64,000 bases of DNA from Xestospongia muta (GCA_963693285.1 OY848924.1:4791214-4855213); one strand, 5' to 3'; positions 32,002-45,599 are shown, numbered from the stretch's first letter. The notes: generated by a model not told the origin, from the letters alone. Numbers and translations: made by a program.

Positions 32002-34740
32002 CTAAATAAGAGCACACTACTGAAAGATTAGACATATACACATATAAGGTATTTTGCTATAAACATTTCAATCATTCCTAAGCCATTACTCTGAAATTGT
32101 AGCTTTTTCTGCAAGCTATTATATGGTAACAACAACAGTGCATTCTATACCGCTTTGTTTGTATTTCACACTATTTCCACTAAGAACGATTATACACATA
32201 TATAACAGATCATAGTAACTGTCAATTCCAAGGTTAGGTACAGTTGCTATGACCAGATAAATTCATAGCTACTCAAAAACACAAATATATCATACTTGAC
32301 ATGACATCCATTCAAAATGACAACAACGATTTCTTACATTATAATAAAGCAGAGTTTGGACTATCTGCCCAAAACCTTTAGATTACTAGTTGACTCTCAA
32401 ATTCTGGACTATAGAAGCTTTTCAAGTATACTATGTGCTTACTTTGAGGTCTAGTTGTTCAATACAAATATCTGTCTTAGAAAAAGTATTTGTATCACTA
32501 TCTCTTGTTATGACCTAGTGCATCACCAAATGATAATGTGGCACAGTCAGAACTGGCCAATCAAAGATTACTATTACAAACAGACACATAGCAATGTACA
32601 ATCCAAGACATTGTGACATTGGACAGTCCATCCATAAAAAAAACTATTCATAATAACTAAATTTAATGTACAATAAAATAGATAACTAGCAAGTCTCTTA
32701 AATCATACATGTACACATGCACAGTACATGTACATATATAGACTAAAGTGAACATGGTATAGAATACACTTACTGTACTCTGGTTTCATACAATATGAAG
32801 CTCTATTTATTTAGATACAAAAAGGTAATTTATATTGTTTCAATGTTAAATTTAAATTGATTCTTATAACATCATTACATCCATTGTCAACAACTTAGCA
32901 TCACATTAGTAATAATTTCTAACGAGTTTTACCAATGCTAGTGAGTTACATATACCAATAGAACATGTGTACTATGTCTTAGTAATGAGACAATGTTACT
33001 TCTCCTGTACTCGTTGAAGCATTGTAGACGTACATGGGGTATGAGAATATAGGGAAAGTATTATTATATATATATTCCCACATCCCACATCAAGTATCCC
33101 ACACACCAGGTTAGCTATATTGGTACCTCCCTTTTTATTAATTAAATTAGAATCAGCCCAAACTCAACCTGAAGATACTTTTAACACACCATGCAATGGT
33201 GTAGAGAAACCATAATATTGTACTTGTTGCTCTTTGAGGAGCATGAGAATTACATTCTTGTGCAATAAATTTGTAGTTTCCCTAGAACTAGTGTTAGGCC
33301 ATACCCAATACAGACATCAAAGCAAATGATTATTACATAAGACTTACATTGGATTAATTGACTGTAGACTACTAAGACATACAAAATCAAAAAAAAGAAA
33401 AAGTATTACTTTAAGACATGATCTTTGTTGTCTTAGTTCTTTTCTTATCACCTATCCATAATTCAGCATGGTAAGATACACTCAAATCATAGCATTCAGT
33501 CATTTTATCAATGCTAATGTAAATGCATAGTAATACAGTTGCATTGTTGCTATGATATTTTAATGTCTTTTAGTAAATGTAATACAGTTATTGCCTTATC
33601 AGGTATTGCAACCATTGGTCTTATTGCAGTAATGTTCCAACACTACTTACTATCTAGATATAATGTAATGTCAAGAATTTAGTATAATATTTCTATAGTA
33701 TACAGCCTAACCCATATATAACAATCAATTTCTTCGATTTTACTTCTATTATAAAACTAATATGACTACTAATAAAGATGTCCTAACCACTACAGAGCAA
33801 TAATTTCATGCAAAGAATGGTACAAATTATCTAAGTTACAATCAATAACATGAGTGACATTAAACAAAAGTTATTCTACACACGACTAATTTTAATATCA
33901 TTTGCCAAATGCCTTAACGTTATTTACAAAACAATCATAGTTTATACCACCTTTAATAATCAGTGACATAAGTAATCAATGATCAAAGTCATAAAGTTAT
34001 TATTGCTACCACTACTATTTAGCATTATTATAATAATGCTAACATAACTAGTATCAAGACCAGATCATAGACATTACAGTAAAAATGATAACAGGACACA
34101 TATACTATTTTATTTGCTTTTGTGAGTGAAAGTATTCATTTTCTTATAAACAGTTGTAATGCAAGGTCTGTTGCCTCTTACATTTTACTAACTTGAACTT
34201 ATAAACTTTGTCCTAAAATTCCAATAATTTTATTTCAATTCTCGGTAATTAATTTGCATTGCCGACTATGGAGGTGTGACACATTATCACACATACACAA
34301 TTTTAATATTATCCATGACAACAATGTGATCTAAATATAGTGATGAACATGTAGGTATGGTAAGTGTTGTACCAAAGGAAATTCTCAAATGTTCCTAATT
34401 TTGTAGCTTAGACAAACAAGCAGCTTTGGTCTAAAAACAAGTGAGTGTACAAATTTAATTCCAAACTGAATGCAATTTGTAGAGATAACTGCAAAATTAA
34501 ACTAAGAAAATCTGTTTGTCAACTTACATTTTTACTTAGCACACATCCTTGGTTAATTAATAACATGATAGCTTCATCAAGTTGCATCACTTCTTAGAAG
34601 TTTTCACCTAACGAACACTTTTATACATTCATTGTCACAGCCGCTGCTCATCTTTGCCTCTTTGAGAAGAAGAGTACAATAACGAAGTCATTTCTTCCCC
34701 CTACGACTGTGAACAGTATAATGTTGCATAGCCATTTTCT

Positions 34741-34847
34741 TTTGGCCATCACCTTACCACACCCACAAAATATTTTGTGCCAACAATGCCACTATAAAAA
34801 TGGTATAGACAAGTTGGATCAGTTGGACTGTTCAATGTGGAACGAGT
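34741..34847. promoter_or_regulatory. Divergent promoter of cassette 1 (METTL14 relic / receptor A)
   Basis: The 100-odd bases between the METTL14 exon 1 relic and the receptor A start align with 62314-62430 and with 47301-47451. The shared word CCACACCCAC (34757-34766) corresponds to CACGCCCACA at 47321 and CCACGCCCAC at 62338. A CCACTATAAAAATGG word (34788-34802) matches CCCACTATAAATAATT in copy 3, a TATA-like candidate. This is inferred to be an ancestral bidirectional promoter. Confidence 0.5.
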
Positions 34848-34998
34848 ATGACAACTACTGTGCGGCGTATTCAACTTTTTGTCTGCATCCTCTTATACTG
34901 GCGACTGACTTACCTTAAGCCCGTGCAAAGTTGTCTTCTTGAAGAACAAACATGTGTGCAGGAAATTACAGACTCGGGTAAGGAACACAGCATGCGGG

Positions 34999-35032
<34 letters not shown>

Positions 35033-36641
35033 TTATATATAATTTATGTAAACGTGTCTGTATCAATTTGACATGGGATTTGATTTTCTTTCTCTCATTT
35101 GTAACTGAATTCAAAGTTGAATCAAGAGAACATGCAGAGCTTATTGTTAACTGTGACATGAGGTATCCTACAGTAATGGTGAACCAGTTAAATGAAGATT
35201 CCAATGGCCTTCTCCAGGTGGAGTATGTATGCAAAAATATCACTACTAATGATGAGGTCAGATCTAGAGTTCAGTAGTATATATATATATATATATATAT
35301 ATATAAGTAGATATAGTTTAACTACTTCACTTTTTACTTTAGACGAAGAGCTGTATTCTTGCTATAAACAATTTAAAACATCTGGATGATAAAGTGTATA
35401 ACTTTACAATTCCTCATGGCACCTACTGTCTCATACACGGATGTATTCAAGATGGTTTTAGTAAATATTTTCTGGCAACAAACAATATCAGATGTGATGG
35501 ATATAGTAAGTTTGACATTATTTTATTGAGCAATTTTGAGTTATATATACACTTTAATTATATAAGTATCTACTGCAATTGATTTTGCAACATTGGTGTT
35601 GTATTTCCTCCTTCATGTTACCAATACTAGGTATTACTGGACCCTCCTCCAATCCTCAGATCTCCTATTTATCTACCAACTCTCATCAAACAATAACAAG
35701 CACATTACAATATATTACTTCAATGACAGAACTTCATTCAACAAATTCAATATTTATTATTAAAGGTACTCGATGTACAACTAAACAAGACCATGTGTAC
35801 AATATTGTTTAAATGTAACAAAGTCACAAGTAGGTTATGTTGTGATAATCTTATAACATAAGGCCAATCAGTCCAGACTCATAATTTTATCTACAATAAC
35901 ATAAATTAAACCACTTATATAAGATGCATCAGTATTGAATAATTGCAACAAAATCTTAATTATAAACAGAACCCTCATTCAATATGTTCAGTATTTAAGA
36001 AAAATTATTTAATACTTAGTTACTTTTTGTTTACAGTTCGAAAGCCAACTCATGCAAAATTTACTAAAAACTCACATTTCTCCACCTAGAGTCATCATCT
36101 ACAAGTCTAAAAGAACAGACATCAGTAATAACATCCTCTCAAGTACCACTTCATACTGATAGTAATGGTAAGCTAATCAATACATATATGCTCTTTAGAG
36201 CTGTTTGTAATTTATAAATGAAAAATTAAAACTGCTTATGTAATGTGATAATATATTATATTTTCTAGGATTATCATCATTATCTATGACATCTATGATA
36301 TCATCTACAAGTCTAAAAGAACGAACATCAATAATAATATCCTCTCATACTGGTAGTAATGGTAAGCTAAACAACACATATGTGCTCTTTGGAACTGTTT
36401 ATAATTTATAAAAACAAAATTTATAACTGTTTATGTTATGTGATAATGTATATTATATTTTCTAGGGTTACCATCATTATCTATGACATCATCTATGATT
36501 CTAAAAGAACAGACATCAATAATAACATCCTCTCAAGTACCACTTCATACTGATAGTAATGGTAAGCTAATCAACACATATATACTCTTTGGAACTGTTT
36601 ATAATTTATAAATGTATAATTTAAAACCCTTATGTAGTGTG

Positions 36642-36675
<34 letters not shown>

Positions 36676-39516
36676 ATTTTGTATCATTATGATCATAATC
36701 TATGACATCATTTACAAGTCTAAAAGTTAAGACATCAATGATTGTGTTCACTCCAGGTCCTGGTAACAATGGTAGACAAATCTCTAGTGATCGAGATATA
36801 TGCCATGTCACAGATATATAAATTTTAAATTGCTTATATGATTGAAAGGTCAAAATAAAAAGCCCAACCAATGGTAACTGTCGTCATATACTTTGACCTC
36901 TCTAGCCACTTAGGCATGTGGGTTGACAATGTCAAAACGAGAACATTCATGTAAACTGTTTTCACTCATTGGTACAAGTGGTTTCATAAAGAGAGTATAA
37001 TCAATATTGGTATGCAATACTACTTTTGAATCATAACCACTTACTAATACTGAAATAGAAGCATCTTCCATAAATAAGAAGGCAATATTAATGTCTTATT
37101 GTTAACAATAAAAAATCGGTATTGTTTACAAGGTCCCAACTTGTCACCTACATGACTGTGTAGTCCTATAGTGTTTCTTAAATAATACTTTGCAGTTATC
37201 ATCTTTTCCTCCCTGAAGAACACAGTGTGCCAGGTGGTTCTAAGATTGTTTCAGACTACATGTTATGTATACATGGCCATTTTGTATCATTTAATAAATG
37301 TTTATTTTCGACTTTCAAAAGCAATGAATTAAGCTATCCCATATGAAATAACCACTGACTCACAAAGTCTCATATAGCTATCAATAAACATTATTATTTG
37401 TTCTGCGAGCAGTTCAAATTTGATGTGATTAGCTAAATTTTTGTAACAAAAGAAACCATACTTAACCAATTACATACCTCTTTAGTTGTAAAAATTATAA
37501 TAGCCAAACTCCAGTTGTTTACAATAACAATAGGACATGATTGATTGTAATTACTTGTATAACTTTGCTTTTTGTAGAAAACTCTCAAATCTTCAATGCT
37601 ACTTTAATTATCGGCATCTCCATAGCCATTATTTTCACTATTGCTGTGTGTTTTGGAGCAATTGTAGTGTATGAAGTTGTCTTCAAAAAGAAAAAAAAGT
37701 AAAATGAACACATATGAATGTGTGGATAGATGATGGATGGATAGACGGATGCCTGTACTGTTACATAAACATACCAAGTAGCATGTGGATGGATAGATAC
37801 AGTGTCACATCCTTGTGAGTATACCATATATATTTCGTTCATGTAGGGATAAAGAAGATTACATTCTAACAAGTTCCTATACTGATTTTTCAATGGGTTT
37901 TAATGTTAATGAGGTAACCATAGCAACATTAATAAACATAATAAAGAAGTATTACTGTACATATAGCATAGTTACTCATATATCATTATGCTACCAAGAT
38001 AATTTTATCATCAAATTTAAGATGCTAAAGGAACCAAATTACTTGCTAGTAATAATTTATGACAAGAATAGAGGGTGTTGCCACACATAATAAATTGCTT
38101 TTAAGCTGTTAGATTACATAATTATCCACAACGTTATCTTAAGGCTGTTTAGGATCATAACTATCTTGAACATATTTCTGATGCAAATAATTTTTTTTAG
38201 AATTCTGTGATTATCACATAGCCCTGTGTGCATTGTTGAATTTATAGATATGTACTGGACGTATACTGTTGGCTAACACCAGTGAAAATATAAAACAACG
38301 CAGAGCAAATAATTAAGAAACAGTAAAAGAGTGCCTGAAATTCTTAATAGTTATGCTTCAAAGGGGGACTGACTATTGCCTGTTGTCAGCCTCTCCATTA
38401 AATTAACAAGTTGACTTCTACATGTAAGAGTAGTCAATTTCTATCCTCTAAGAAATTCTACAGCAAAAATTGTAGCAGTCAGACCATCACCATTTTAGTA
38501 GTGCAATCCAACCCTACTTGTGTGAGCCTACATAAGAAGGAGGGTCTGCAGATGCTTTTAATGAGCCTTACTTGTGGTCAAGAATGATAATTTTTAATGA
38601 GGTGTCTTAGGCTCCACAAACTGTATGTTGTTACCTGTATACCTTCTAACCTATCGTTTTTTGATTCTCACAGATGAAAGCAAAATCATTTGAAAGTTCA
38701 CTGTCTATAATAACTCTATATTCACCATTATATTACTCTGATCAAGAAGAGCTATCTCACAATACAAACCCTATAATGACAATTGAACATTCCCCAGATG
38801 TTATGTGTACAAGCAATCGACAGAGTCATTCACAAGCAGTTGTAACATCATCCATAAACAGTGCAGCTATGCCAAAAAAGACATTTAGTTATCAGAGTAG
38901 TAGAGATCAAACTGTTGATGAGTCATCATATATTGAGTATGAGGAAGCTGGTCTAAACTATACAGACAAGAGTAAACACTCAATCAGTTCAGACTTAGAG
39001 AATATTAGTATAGGACTACATCATGCACAAAATTTAGATAATATAATGATGTCATCAACATCATTTCCATTTAGACATCATTCACTATCTAAAGTATCAC
39101 CAATATCACCTGATGAACATGAACAAAGCTTCAGTCTAGAGAGAAGTGGAAATGACAGAACAAATTCACTGGTTCCATTTAGACGGTATTCATTACCACT
39201 TCTTTCATTATCATCACAATATGAGCAGCCAATGGAACAATCAATAATAGACCCTCACTTACTACACCCATCTTCCTACAATCATCATACGATAGTTACA
39301 AGTGATGGTAGCATAGACTATGAACTTAGATCAGAGGATAAAGATACCTCTTGGCATACTCAAAATAGTCAAGGCTACATTGCTGCCTTTGATTATACAG
39401 AACAATATACCAAAATAAATCTTTTACCACATGACAAAACTATATACAGTCATACGGGCAAGTATAACAGTCTGGATGATATAACATACATAGACACTGA
39501 CATTGAATATCAGTAA
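34848..39516 (+). CDS. Receptor A: single-pass membrane protein, Cys-rich ectodomain
   Basis: Ten exons: 34848-34977, 35117-35256, 35343-35505, 35631-35765, 36090-36167, 36269-36361, 36466-36561, 37578-37698, 37847-37913 and 38674-39516. They give 621 residues. The start MTTTVRR precedes a hydrophobic signal region. Residues 30-145 carry eight cysteines shared with receptor B (SCLLEEQTC, LIVNC, EYVC, SCIL, YCLIHGC, RCDG). Residues 145-278 are a Ser/Thr-rich stalk made partly of three tandem exon copies. The span is about 287-309, ending before KKKK. The 300-residue tail has ITLYSPLYYSDQEE, QTVDESSYIEYEE, RRYSL (basophilic kinase or 14-3-3-like) and SLDDITYIDTD. Stalk exons are all phase 1-1, so their number can vary. 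A further exon at 36758-36772 is possible. No known domain recognised; a surface receptor role is inferred. Confidence 0.82.
36090..36772 (+). repeat. Tandem array of duplicated stalk exons in receptor A
   Basis: Exons at 36090-36167, 36269-36361 and 36466-36561 repeat the text TSLKEQTS-IITSSQVPLHTD with their introns, whose words ATGCTCTTT-GA-CTGTTT and TATTATATTTTCTAG recur, at a spacing of about 180-200 bases. A fourth unit (about 36680-36772) keeps ACAAGTCTAAAAG and TAACAATGGTAG but lost its acceptor to an AT microsatellite and has upstream stops. Receptor B has one such exon (48543-48614). Confidence 0.85.
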
Positions 39517-41478
39517 ACATCGTGACAGTGGTACTTGAGGTATGTATTATATATATATTATATAGATATGTATTTACCTATCTAAAATTGATAATTCTAT
39601 AAACACATGGAGACTTTCTTATAACTATTCATCTTTGATGAACTAGCATCACATAGCAACTTGATAGTGCATTGTAATGTTGTTATAAAGTACAGAGAAT
39701 ACATTAATAAATCCCCTTATAGTTGCAATAGAATACATATGTATGTATATATTGTTCAGCATCATGTACATAGTATATCACAATGTTCTATAATTATGGT
39801 TATATATCCATATAAAAGATTGTTATGAGGTCAGGTATAAAGTAATAAGCTATCTCATTGATTGGTAAATTAAATACAAGTAACTACACACCTTCAATTA
39901 ATGAAGCATACTCTTTCATGGCACTAGTAAGAGGGGAAGGAGAACACACAGTGAAGCGTATTATCTACCAACTCTCAGTAGCACCACTTTTAGTAGTATA
40001 GGTTTAACTGTGATCAGCTAAAGAGTCTCAAAGTTACAGTTACATTATCTTCAGAAGTTAAAGTATATTTTCTAACTCAATCATAGGAGCCCTTCCTCTT
40101 AAGGTTTTGGTAAATTTTTAATAACTCCTAATATAACATCTTTATTATATGTATTGACAACAGCCTTATGAATGATTTATTAGATAGCAAAATGAATGTA
40201 ACCCTATTTGAATTTTTTTGTTACTTTATAGTTCTCTTTGTTTTTAGATTAATCTCTCCTGGCTTATTTATTTGAAATCACTGTTTTATTCACTTTCTTT
40301 GTTTCAATCATTCCTTTTAATTTATTTAAGTATTATTATTTAACTAATATTCTATTAACACAGGAAGTGGAATAGAATTAATTCAATAAAATATTTGTTA
40401 AAGTTATGGAATATCAGTATCGACATTCTGAATACCATTAGTAAAATTATTGCAAAAAAAGAATTTACTTTGCGGGGACGGTCCTTCTCTGCAAGGAAAA
40501 GAGATTTTTGTGCTTTAAAAACTACAAGTATTTCCTATAAATTGAGACTCAGTCTGGACTCTAAACTTAAAATTTTTAAGATGCACGCTTATGCTCAAAC
40601 CTTAAATCTTAACCTAATTTTAGAAGTTGAGTTACTATAGCACTTTAAGAACTTAATTCAATAGCAGTGATTTAATATAGTAAATTTACTTGCACAGTTT
40701 CATGTAGGCAACCCCTCCATTCTGCCAGGTAGAAGAACTGGCTATGTGCACGAGACCACAAATGACTAAAAGCTAAAACAGATTTCCAAGTCAGTTCAGC
40801 TAATGCATGTACATTAGTGTATAAGAGATTGAGCAAGATAGGTCTGGCACAGTCAACTCTTTGTAAAGGGATGAGAACATTGAGGAGGAGATACATCATC
40901 TACTGGTTGAAGAGCAGAAGACATTACTGAAACTTGTTTAATTGAGTTAGTAGTTACATATCTTCCACTTGTAACATCAATTCACAATTGGGGAAAGAAA
41001 TATGGGCAATAATTTTGGTGTTGTCAGAAAAATATGGATTTTGGTTGATGTAAGTACTAGCCTACATGTAATCTATTACATATATAACTAATACTTCACA
41101 GTCAGGAGCTCACAGTTGGGTACACCATATCCTGTATAACAAATAAATGGACCTAGCCCATAAAAACAACAGTTGTACATAGAACATGCTGTCACAACAT
41201 TTTACAAGTGGGCTTGTCCTATGAAAATACTTAATTGGTTGAGCTAGATATTCGCTCACAGACACAACGGATGTTAGCTCCATTTGTCAATCTTTGTTTT
41301 TGTCACTGAAGAGAGTCAATCAGACTTAGAATAAGACCCTTGTCTCCAAGGACAGTCAAGAGCTCCAAGAGAGTTGTTTGTCTGATAAAAGACAGGCTCA
41401 TTCTTTTCATTAAATTTCATAGTAAAGGGCAGCTAAAATGATTGTAACTATTTAAAGCCAATAATAGAAAATCCATAC
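39517..41478. other. Receptor A downstream flank
   Basis: No supported gene. Parts of 39517-40620 align with 46353-46900 (for example GTATATATTGTTCAGC and GGGACGGTCCTTCTCTGCA), so the 3' flank was copied with the receptor tail relic. At 40699-40766 there is a diverged relative of the hairpin at 12716-12806. Open frames at 40395-40640 and 40672-40899 lack supporting similarity. Confidence 0.5.
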
Positions 41479-41552
41479 CTGACATCATCATTTAACAGTT
41501 CTGGCAGTAAAAGCATTTCCAATGCACTGTACACATACACACTATCAAATGG
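41479..41552 (-). other. Orphan exon candidate
   Basis: A 74-base segment bounded by good sites (TATCCAG acceptor, GTATGG donor) codes PFDSVYVYSALEMLLLPELL then NDDV. It may belong to a gene downstream of the ankyrin gene on the same strand, but no partner exon was identified. Confidence 0.35.
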
Positions 41553-42009
41553 CTGGATAATAGCAAATATAATCAATTCAATATTGATATTAATTTTGTA
41601 TATTAAAGAATCGAAAGAGACACTAGATCTTTACATTCTGTTAGCCATGTCAGTGATTATATTACAGAATAGTCTGTATTAGCAACTAAATAAATGAAAT
41701 GACAAAAATGAAGGAGAATTTATAAACACTCCAAGTTTCAGTACATTTAAGCTAGCTATATACATAAAAATTTACAAAGCAATTAATGTAAGAAAACTTG
41801 AGAGCATATTAAGTATGTTGACCCCCAACCTGCAATAGAAAAGAGAACAGTGATTATTCAATGGAACACATGAAGCATTACTTATTCTATGGTTTGTGCA
41901 TGTCCATTACTATTCGAATACATGAACAATTATATTCAGTAAAGTGAGTCTTCTATTCAATACTGTTTCTGTATAGTAACCTCTCAACTTACACTTTCTA
42001 GCTGACTCA

Positions 42010-44014
42010 TCATTTTTGGCCAATATCCTTCCAAGTCCTATCAGTATGTTTTAAAAGGACAGTACAAATTTTCCTCAGGAAGTCAATTCCTTTTTCATTT
42101 ACTTGTTTCTGTATTTGTACATTAACCAAGTGGTCACCTTTCTCGTAAGCATCACCACTCAGATTTTTCTTAACATGAGGTGACATCAATTTAGCATCAA
42201 CGAGTTTGTTAACAAAACAAAAGAGATTAGACTCAATTGCATCACAAAGTTCAGTAGAGTGATCTTTAAACACATTGGATGGATTAAAATTGTCTAAGAA
42301 CATTAAAATACAAAAGATGTTGTAAGTTTAGACGTTACTTCATCCTAAAAAATAATTCAAAATGTACTACACATCATCTTTGTGTTGTTCTTAAAGCTAC
42401 AATACTGCAACAAGTTGCCTCATGTATGGTGGTGGCCTTAAGGTATAATTATGATAACATTAAGAGCTTCATGAAGCAACCTGAACTCTTTCTTATTTAG
42501 TACTGCTGCTAAGTAATACTGCTCAAATTCATTATTTTTTATAATTTAACCATATCAATCACAATTTTATGTATACCCTATAAAAAGTTACAAGAAGTAA
42601 CATAAAATGAACATACGAAGACACAAAGAGTATTGTATTAGGTCACTTATTCAGTATTTATACAATACGTTCATTATTAATAATTAGGAATGTCAACATT
42701 CAGGTTGTATTTTGGCGATGTTTTTTTTTCTAGTCAATATGCTCCAAAACGTCTGCCAACTTTTAAAATTAACAAGAATACATGACACTTTTGCATGAAA
42801 AATGGTCATTGCTCTGTCATTGTTAATGATAGTGCTGTTCTGTAGACCAAGCATCAACAAGCAATGTGAGTGTTTTTATAAAACTTTGGTCAACAATAAT
42901 TGCTCTTTTGAAGTTCAACTATTTTTCAGGCTGGTATGTGCAGGTACAGATCATTTCACTTCAACATTGTTTTAAACCTGGTCTTATTATTTGTTTCATA
43001 AATCACAGTGTCCAACACTAAGAGTAGTTGCATGTTATAGAGTGAAATAATTAATTTGACCATAATATTTATTATGTTTGGTCAAACTGATCTATCAAAT
43101 GACTTTGACCTATCAAATACTACCTTAAAGTAAGGACTAACAGATCACAGATATACAAATATATCCATTGCAATCAGTGGTGCATGTGCTATGATTGATG
43201 TACTAACCTTCCTAATATCTTGATGGTGAACATTGACATTAGCACCATCACTAAGTGCTACACTTACGTTTTGCATGTTACCATTTTCAGCTGCATTCAA
43301 AAGTAAGTAGTCCTGTGTTGTTAATAATACATATTTGCTTTGGTATGTACAGATATATATACATATTAATTTTTTAAACTGTATTTTATATAAGTATCAT
43401 AACATTTAGATGAACTGTATCTGTGACATCATGTATGATAGAGATGTCTACTAGTGGTGCGTGTAGACCCCAGGCTTGAGCTATGTCCATTTAGTCTGAA
43501 AGCATTGCTTATAGTCACTTATAGACACTACAAAATTAGTGCTATTTAATTTATCTGAATGGTATATTCTTGAATAGCTTTGTATTCCAGTCATTAACCC
43601 ATTAAATTTAGTCCAGCTACACCACTAAACATTTTATCATGCCTATCCCATACCTTTTTAACTTTGTCCATATTTTCTGTTCCAAAAGTACAAAAGAGCT
43701 CAACAATATCATGGTGACTTTCCCAGTAAGCTAAATGAAGTGCTATTTTTTCCCACTAAACATTGAAATACTTCATTTAATACTTCTCTATTGTATAAAA
43801 ACAGTTTGTGTTCATTTGTTGAGTATTTCACCGTAATTCTCATGTCAATTGACTTATTTCAGTCAGTAAAAAACAAAATTATGTCTTACATGAAATTGAG
43901 TTAAATTTATTCCTTTTAACACATGTGCTTTGATTTGAGTGTGACTGATTAAAGCTTCTGAGTCTTTAAATGGTTTGTATAGATTCTTAGGAAAATCAAG
44001 TATGCTTGATGAAG
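42010..44014 (-). CDS. Partial ankyrin-repeat protein with CARD-like C-terminus
   Basis: Four exons recognised: 44014-43890, 43755-43654, 43312-43208 and 42293-42010. The second reads WEKIALHLAYWESHHDIVEL, and the third reads LLLNAAENGNMQNVSVALSD then GANVN; both are ankyrin repeats (ALHLA...G...IVELL; A-NGN...L-DGANVN). The last exon is about 93 residues, with VNKLVDAKLMSPHVKKNL, KGDHLV and FLRKICTVLLKHTDRTWKDI, a helical pattern typical of CARD/death-fold domains; it ends at TGA. Exon 3 ends in phase 0 while the last exon begins in phase 1, so at least one exon in 42294-43207 is missing, and the 5' end was not found. Ankyrin plus death-fold proteins act as innate-immune or apoptotic adaptors in animals; that role is inferred. 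It could also be a fragment. Confidence 0.6.
42802..42865 (+). other. Orphan signal-peptide exon candidate
   Basis: MVIALSLLMIVLFCRPSINK plus Q ends at a GTGAGT donor in phase 1, the phase of the first intron in receptors A, B and C. A tiny following exon (CAG acceptor, CWYVQ, GTAC donor) is possible, but nothing further was found. It could be a remnant of another receptor gene inside an intron of the ankyrin gene. Confidence 0.25.
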
Positions 44015-45599
44015 CTACAGAAAAGTGTGGTAATTGTTTTAACCGTTCCTGATAGCTTTAAATGCTGCCAAACAATAATTAAGTCATATCCCTATAATAC
44101 TGTTTCAGTTTTCATATAGCACAGTTCACCCAATATGTCATATACAGCACTGTCGGTGCCTTCAATACATCCATGCATTATTCCATATAAAGTACAGTAT
44201 TGCACATACAGTATGCTGTGATATAGTGAGCCTACAGTGCTCACACTTTTTTGACTCTGTATTTATTATACAGCCCTCACAGTTTGACAAGAAACTTTTC
44301 GAAAGAATACATGTACATGTACTACTACTTAGTATAAATGCACTCTGCTAAATGATACAAAAAGAACTAAACATCAGTACTATAGACAGATACAACTACT
44401 AATATAGTACTACTACCACTAGGAAACGAGACTAGGCTACTACAGTAGACAGGTTAAACTTCTTGATCTATTAATTAAGTGTATACTTATTACACACACA
44501 CTCTGTATAGTGTGCAATTATAACCAAGGTATGTTTGGTATATCATGTGTAACATATTTCATCAAGGTACTGTGATAACATTGGTCTCTTTGTAGTGTTT
44601 ACAATGGCATCTGTTTATGTCTTTAGTTTGATACATATGACTTTCTTGGTTTGGTACATCTTTCAAAACTTTCTTGAAGTCCTATAATAAAAGAGAAGAC
44701 ATATATCACATATCATAACATGTAGTTAGATTATAATGTAAGTATGTACTTAGGGAATATACAAAAACTACACATATGCAATGTAACATAAACAAAAATG
44801 TTTATGTCCAACAAAGTATTAGTATTATGAGGAGCAAAATGAGCAAATAAGCCATGTAACATCAACACATGATTTACACTATAAGAAACCCCACCCATAA
44901 ACATTCCTAAACCCTAAATCATAGCAAATAATATGCTATGATTTTTTATGTTTGTAATATAACTACATCATCATTATAGGAGAGCATATGTATCTGAGGG
45001 ATAATAAATACTGTGCAGGCAAATAGCTATTAACATCATTTCTGTGGTACTAACACTCTAAAATTAGCCTTAGTGCAATCAACACTCCAGTTTAGAACAG
45101 ACCCTAGGTTACACATGACATACCACTCTTTTTAACTGTATTAAAGTATTATCGATCGGATTACTGACTTGATGGTAGGCTATCCTGTACAGGATAAAAG
45201 ACTAACAACGTGTTTGTTACAAATACTGTGTTCAAAGATTTATTTATAAGATATGCTTCTTCTTTCTAGAGCAGCAAAACACTTTTTTGTGAGACTCATT
45301 GCAGGCATATATGTACAAACACATGTGTGATAGACTTGTACATGTATAATAATAGATTAAGATAGTAGTTTTATTACTAGCATGCACATTTCTTTAATGA
45401 TAAAAGGAACTCTCAATGTAACAAGAGGTAGCAAAGTCATTAAAACATTCCTTTAACTCTATATTACTATACTGCGTGGTATAATAACATTTTGTGGCAC
45501 ATAAAGTTTTTGGATATCAAACAGTATGCCTTATACACGATGGATCCTTTGGATGAATGAGTCTGACAGTAACTATTCTATATATAGTAGATTATTACT

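Larger units (their letters stand above)
20360..34740 (-). pseudogene. METTL14 pseudogene (cassette copy 1)
   Basis: A non-processed duplicate of the METTL14 gene at 52080-62313. Relics lie in order: exon 11 at 20360-20617, exon 10 at 20957-21056, exon 9 at 22027-22119, exon 8 at 22658-22765, exon 7 at 22972-23052, exon 6 at 23721-23896, exon 5 at 24814-24874 and exon 1 at about 34560-34740. Exons 2-4 were not found. Exon 9 has TGA where the functional gene has CGA after IKGTV. Exon 6 has a 4-base insertion after the Met-Tyr of TPPMYL. Exon 11 lost its stop context and Gly-rich tail. Exon 7 is still open with good splice sites. Introns are also alignable (for example 23260-23420 with 55190-55380), so this was a genomic duplication, not retroposition. 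Confidence 0.88.

Noticed and set aside
20360..34740. A second functional METTL14 gene
   Set aside because: In-frame TGA in exon 9, frameshift in exon 6, missing exons 2-4 and loss of the C-terminal tail.
40395..40899. Coding genes on either strand
   Set aside because: One frame lies in the copied 3' flank of receptor A, and the other crosses a hairpin repeat; no conserved motif.
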